Shown piece after piece: positions 61,541 to 64,000 of a DNA stretch of 64,000 nt; position 1 is the stretch's first letter; the number at the start of each line of letters is the position of its first letter. Under the pieces are notes generated by a model that saw only the letters and a program-made list of their open reading frames with translations, was not told where the DNA came from and did no database searches. A program made the position numbers and the translations under genes. This DNA comes from Amycolatopsis antarctica (GTDB lineage: Bacteria > Actinomycetota > Actinomycetes > Mycobacteriales > Pseudonocardiaceae). Location of the stretch: NCBI RefSeq assembly GCF_002262875.1, contig NZ_NKYE01000001.1, forward strand, positions 62,001 to 126,000, in the 5' to 3' direction.

Positions 61541-63208
61541 GTGAATCCCTCAACCGCGCAGGCCCGGGTCATCGTCGACGAACTCGTCCGCAACACCGTC
61601 TCCCACGTGGTGCTTTGCCCCGGCTCGCGGAACGCCCCGCTCTCGCTCGCGCTCTACGACGCGGCGGCCGAGGGCAAGCTGCGGCTGCACGTCCGGATCG
61701 ACGAGCGGGGCGCCGCCTTCCTCGCGGTCGGCATGGCCGCAAGGACCGGGCGGCCGGTCGCCGTGGTGTGCACCTCCGGGACGGCCGCGGCCAACTTCCA
61801 CCCCGCGGTGCTGGAGGCCGACCGTGCCGGGGTACCGCTGATCGTGCTGACCGCGGACCGCCCGCCCGAGCTGCGCGCCGCCGGGGCGAACCAGGTCATC
61901 GAGCAGCAGAGGCTCTACGGCGGCGCGGTGCGGTACTTCGACGAGATGGCCGTCGCCGAGCGGCGGTCCGGGCAGAACGCCTACTGGCGCAGCCAGATCT
62001 GCCGGGCGTGGAACGCCGCCTACGGCGAGTGGCGCTGCGGGCCGGTGCATCTGAACGTCCCGTTCCGCGAGCCGCTGGTGCCCGACGGCTCCGAGGACTG
62101 GTTCGAGTCGCTGGAGGGCAGGCCCGGCGGTGCCCGCTGGACGGAGCTGCCGGACTTCGGCGCGCTGCCCGCGTTCGTGGTGCCCTCGGCGCGGCAGGGG
62201 CTGGTCCTCGCCTGCGACACCGGGGTGCGTGCGGCGAGCGAGTGGGCCGAACAGCACGGCTGGCCGGTGGTGGCCGAGACGGGCGGGCTGGGGCTCGGCG
62301 GTGCGACGGCGATCGGTTCGGGCGCCTGGCTGCTGGCCGTGGAGAAGTTCATCGCGACGCACAAGCCGGAGCAGGTGCTCTGCATCGGACGGCCGACGGT
62401 GTTCCGTCAGGTCCAGGGCCTGCTCGCCGATCCGGACGTCGAGGTGCTGCTGGTGCGCCCGGATTCCGACTGGCCCTCGCCCGCGCACAACGTCCGTCAG
62501 GTCGGGCAGTGGTTCGACGAGCCGACGAAGCCCGCCGACCCGGACTGGCTGGCGAGCTGGCAGGCGGCCGACGCGGCGGCGGCGGCAGCGGTACGGGCGA
62601 CGATGGCGGACGAGGCGTGGCCGACCGGGCTGGGGCTGGCCGGGGAACTGGTTCGCGCGCTGCCCCCGGAAGCGCTGCTGGTCGTGGGCTCCTCGAATCC
62701 GGCACGGGACATCGCGCTGGCCGGCGGTCCGCGCCCGGACATCCTGGTCCACCGCAACCGGGGCGTGGCGGGCATCGACGGCATGGTCTCCACCGCGATC
62801 GGCGCCGCGACCGTCCACAGAGGACACTCGTACGCGCTGATCGGCGACCTGACGTTCCTGCACGATGCGAACGGCCTGCTCACCGGTCCGGCGGAGTCGC
62901 GGCCGGACCTGACGATCGTGGTGGTCAACGACGACGGCGGCGGGATCTTCACGCTGCTGGAGCAGGGCGCGCCCGCGCACTCGGCCGGGTTCGAGCGGGT
63001 GTTCGGCACCCCGCACGGGGCGGACCTCGGCGCGCTCTGCGCCGGGTACCGGGTGCCGCACGTGGTGGCGCGGACCCCGTCCGAGTTCCGCGAGGCGCTG
63101 CGTCCCGAGCCTGGACTGCGCGTCGTCGAGGTCCGGGTGGACCGGTCGCGGCACCGGGGGCTGCACGCCAGGCTGCGTGCGGCCGTCTCCGCCGCCGTGC
63201 CGGGTTGA
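61541..63208 (+). CDS. menD: SEPHCHC synthase MenD
   Basis: A 555-residue thiamine-diphosphate enzyme joining 2-oxoglutarate and isochorismate, the first committed menaquinone step. VVLCPGSRNAPLSLALYDAA opens the Pyr domain. The ThDP-activating Glu is in RIDERGAAFLAVGMAA, and the cofactor-binding C-terminal domain has ALIGDLTFLHDANGLL and VVVNDDGGGIFTLLEQGAP. GTG start at 61541 (a GTG three bases earlier is possible). Divergent from menB, so the two transcripts may share regulation. Confidence 0.95.
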   Translation: MNPSTAQARVIVDELVRNTVSHVVLCPGSRNAPLSLALYDAAAEGKLRLHVRIDERGAAFLAVGMAARTGRPVAVVCTSGTAAANFHPAVLEADRAGVPLIVLTADRPPELRAAGANQVIEQQRLYGGAVRYFDEMAVAERRSGQNAYWRSQICRAWNAAYGEWRCGPVHLNVPFREPLVPDGSEDWFESLEGRPGGARWTELPDFGALPAFVVPSARQGLVLACDTGVRAASEWAEQHGWPVVAETGGLGLGGATAIGSGAWLLAVEKFIATHKPEQVLCIGRPTVFRQVQGLLADPDVEVLLVRPDSDWPSPAHNVRQVGQWFDEPTKPADPDWLASWQAADAAAAAAVRATMADEAWPTGLGLAGELVRALPPEALLVVGSSNPARDIALAGGPRPDILVHRNRGVAGIDGMVSTAIGAATVHRGHSYALIGDLTFLHDANGLLTGPAESRPDLTIVVVNDDGGGIFTLLEQGAPAHSAGFERVFGTPHGADLGALCAGYRVPHVVARTPSEFREALRPEPGLRVVEVRVDRSRHRGLHARLRAAVSAAVPG

Positions 63209-63365
63209 TCGCGCCGCGCGATTCGCTGTGTGGAAATTGCGGCGACAGTTCGTGAATCGTTGACGTCAAGTGGTTCCGGATTGCAAGACGCTTCTTTCGG
63301 CCGTTTCGCGGATCGCGTTCGACGGGGTAGCTTTCGCACCGTTTTCAGTTTCCCTGGGAGGTCTC

Positions 63366-64000
63366 ATGCGATCGACGACGCGCGCCGGATCCGGTGTGCT
63401 GGCCACTGGAATGGCTGTCGTGCTGCTGTCCACGTCCGCGAGCGCCGCTCCCGGGCCCGGAGCGCCCGGAGCGGGCGATGTCTACTATCCCGGTGCGGGA
63501 AACGGGGGTTACGACGTTTCGCACTACGACGTCCGGCTGACCTACCAGCCCGATACCGACGAACTCGCGGGCACCACGACGATCCTCGCGAACACGACGC
63601 AGGAATTGTCCAGTTTCAACCTCGATTTCGGTTTGAAGGTCAACTCGGTTCGCGTCAACAATGTGCCCGCCGACTTCGCGAATGACGCCGCCGATCCGAG
63701 CGAACTCGTGGTGACGCCGAAGAACGCGCTCGCCGCCGACCAGTTCCTGACGATCGCCGTCGAGTACGCGGACACCCCCTCGAAGGTCGAGATCGACGGC
63801 CTGACCGCCTGGAAGAAGACCCCGGACGGCGCGCTCGCGGTGGACGAGCCGACCTCCTCGGAATGGTGGTTCCCCGCCAACGACCACCCGACCGACAAGG
63901 CGACCTACGACGTCTCGGTCGAGGTCCCGGACGACGCGGCCGCCATCTCGAACGGCAACCTCGTGCGCAAGACCAAGCAGCGCGAGGGCTGGACGCGGTG
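63366..64000 (+). CDS. M1-family metallopeptidase, 5' part
   Basis: The first 211 codons of a gene that runs off the window. A signal peptide (RSTTRAGSGVLATGMAVVLL, cleavage near ASA-AP) leads to the N-terminal beta domain of M1 aminopeptidases: GGYDVSHYDVRLTYQPDTDE and SEWWFPANDHPTDKATYDVS. The zinc-binding HExxH lies beyond the window and could not be checked. The ATG follows GGGAGG. It is probably secreted. A TTGACGTCAA palindrome at 63260-63269 is a possible promoter element. Confidence 0.9.
   Translation, partial: MRSTTRAGSGVLATGMAVVLLSTSASAAPGPGAPGAGDVYYPGAGNGGYDVSHYDVRLTYQPDTDELAGTTTILANTTQELSSFNLDFGLKVNSVRVNNVPADFANDAADPSELVVTPKNALAADQFLTIAVEYADTPSKVEIDGLTAWKKTPDGALAVDEPTSSEWWFPANDHPTDKATYDVSVEVPDDAAAISNGNLVRKTKQREGWTR

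Overview
The window is about 70% GC chromosomal DNA from a filamentous actinomycete, most likely of the order Pseudonocardiales. The evidence is frequent GTG starts, mycothiol biosynthesis (mshA), a SenX3-RegX3 phosphate system, the developmental regulators BldC and a BldN-type sigma factor with a DUF5667 partner, and a WhiJ-like XRE/DUF397 pair. Gene order follows the M. tuberculosis Rv0480-Rv0560 backbone, and the glutaredoxin-rex-hemACDB part follows the Streptomyces bldN-rex-hem neighbourhood. No rRNA, tRNA, transposase, integrase or CRISPR array was found.

Layout. 0.6-12 kb: small envelope and metabolic genes, purU, murB, an L,D-transpeptidase lipoprotein and mshA. 12-24.7 kb: gpmA, senX3-regX3-ppx, a sugar-phosphate isomerase-like protein, proline dehydrogenase, proC, a small HTH protein, ribosomal protein bS22, an epimerase and an acyltransferase. 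24.7-32.6 kb: HAD phosphatase, the bldN-like sigma factor with its putative membrane anti-sigma factor, an acyl-CoA ligase, glutaredoxin, a membrane-anchored molybdopterin oxidoreductase and a fasciclin lipoprotein. 32.7-40.7 kb: a Rex operator, then rex-hemA-hemC-hemD, an XRE/DUF397 cassette, and hemB. 40.8-45.9 kb: small membrane proteins and a more variable segment (TetR/esterase, TspO/MarR, DUF3159). 46-52.8 kb: hemL followed by the System II cytochrome c maturation genes (tlpA-like, ccdA, resB, ccsB). 52.9-64 kb: a ParA/MinD-like ATPase, bldC, an Lrp regulator, a PLP enzyme, menA, menE, menB and menD, and the 5' end of an M1 metallopeptidase gene.

How the genes fit together. Much of the window builds the respiratory chain: haem (hemA, C, D, B, L), haem attachment to cytochrome c (ccdA, resB, ccsB, TlpA-like) and menaquinone (menA, B, D, E). 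The NADH/NAD+ sensor Rex sits at the head of the first haem operon behind a canonical 18-bp operator.

The most unusual content is non-coding. Two repeat families occupy intergenic gaps. The first is a 22-bp near-palindrome centred on GTCGAC, with seven copies at three loci (1952-2015, 39496-39550, 57601-57697). It follows strict spacing and orientation rules: 42 bp when copies are direct, 33 bp when inverted, with a conserved GTGCAC dyad exactly midway between the direct copies. The second is a set of tandem arrays with an exact 22-bp period (21467-21598, 37760-37891, 39456-39727), built on GTGTCG-S-GCG. Both families meet in front of hemB. They look like an undescribed protein-binding or RNA-structure system, but no function can be proven from this sequence alone.
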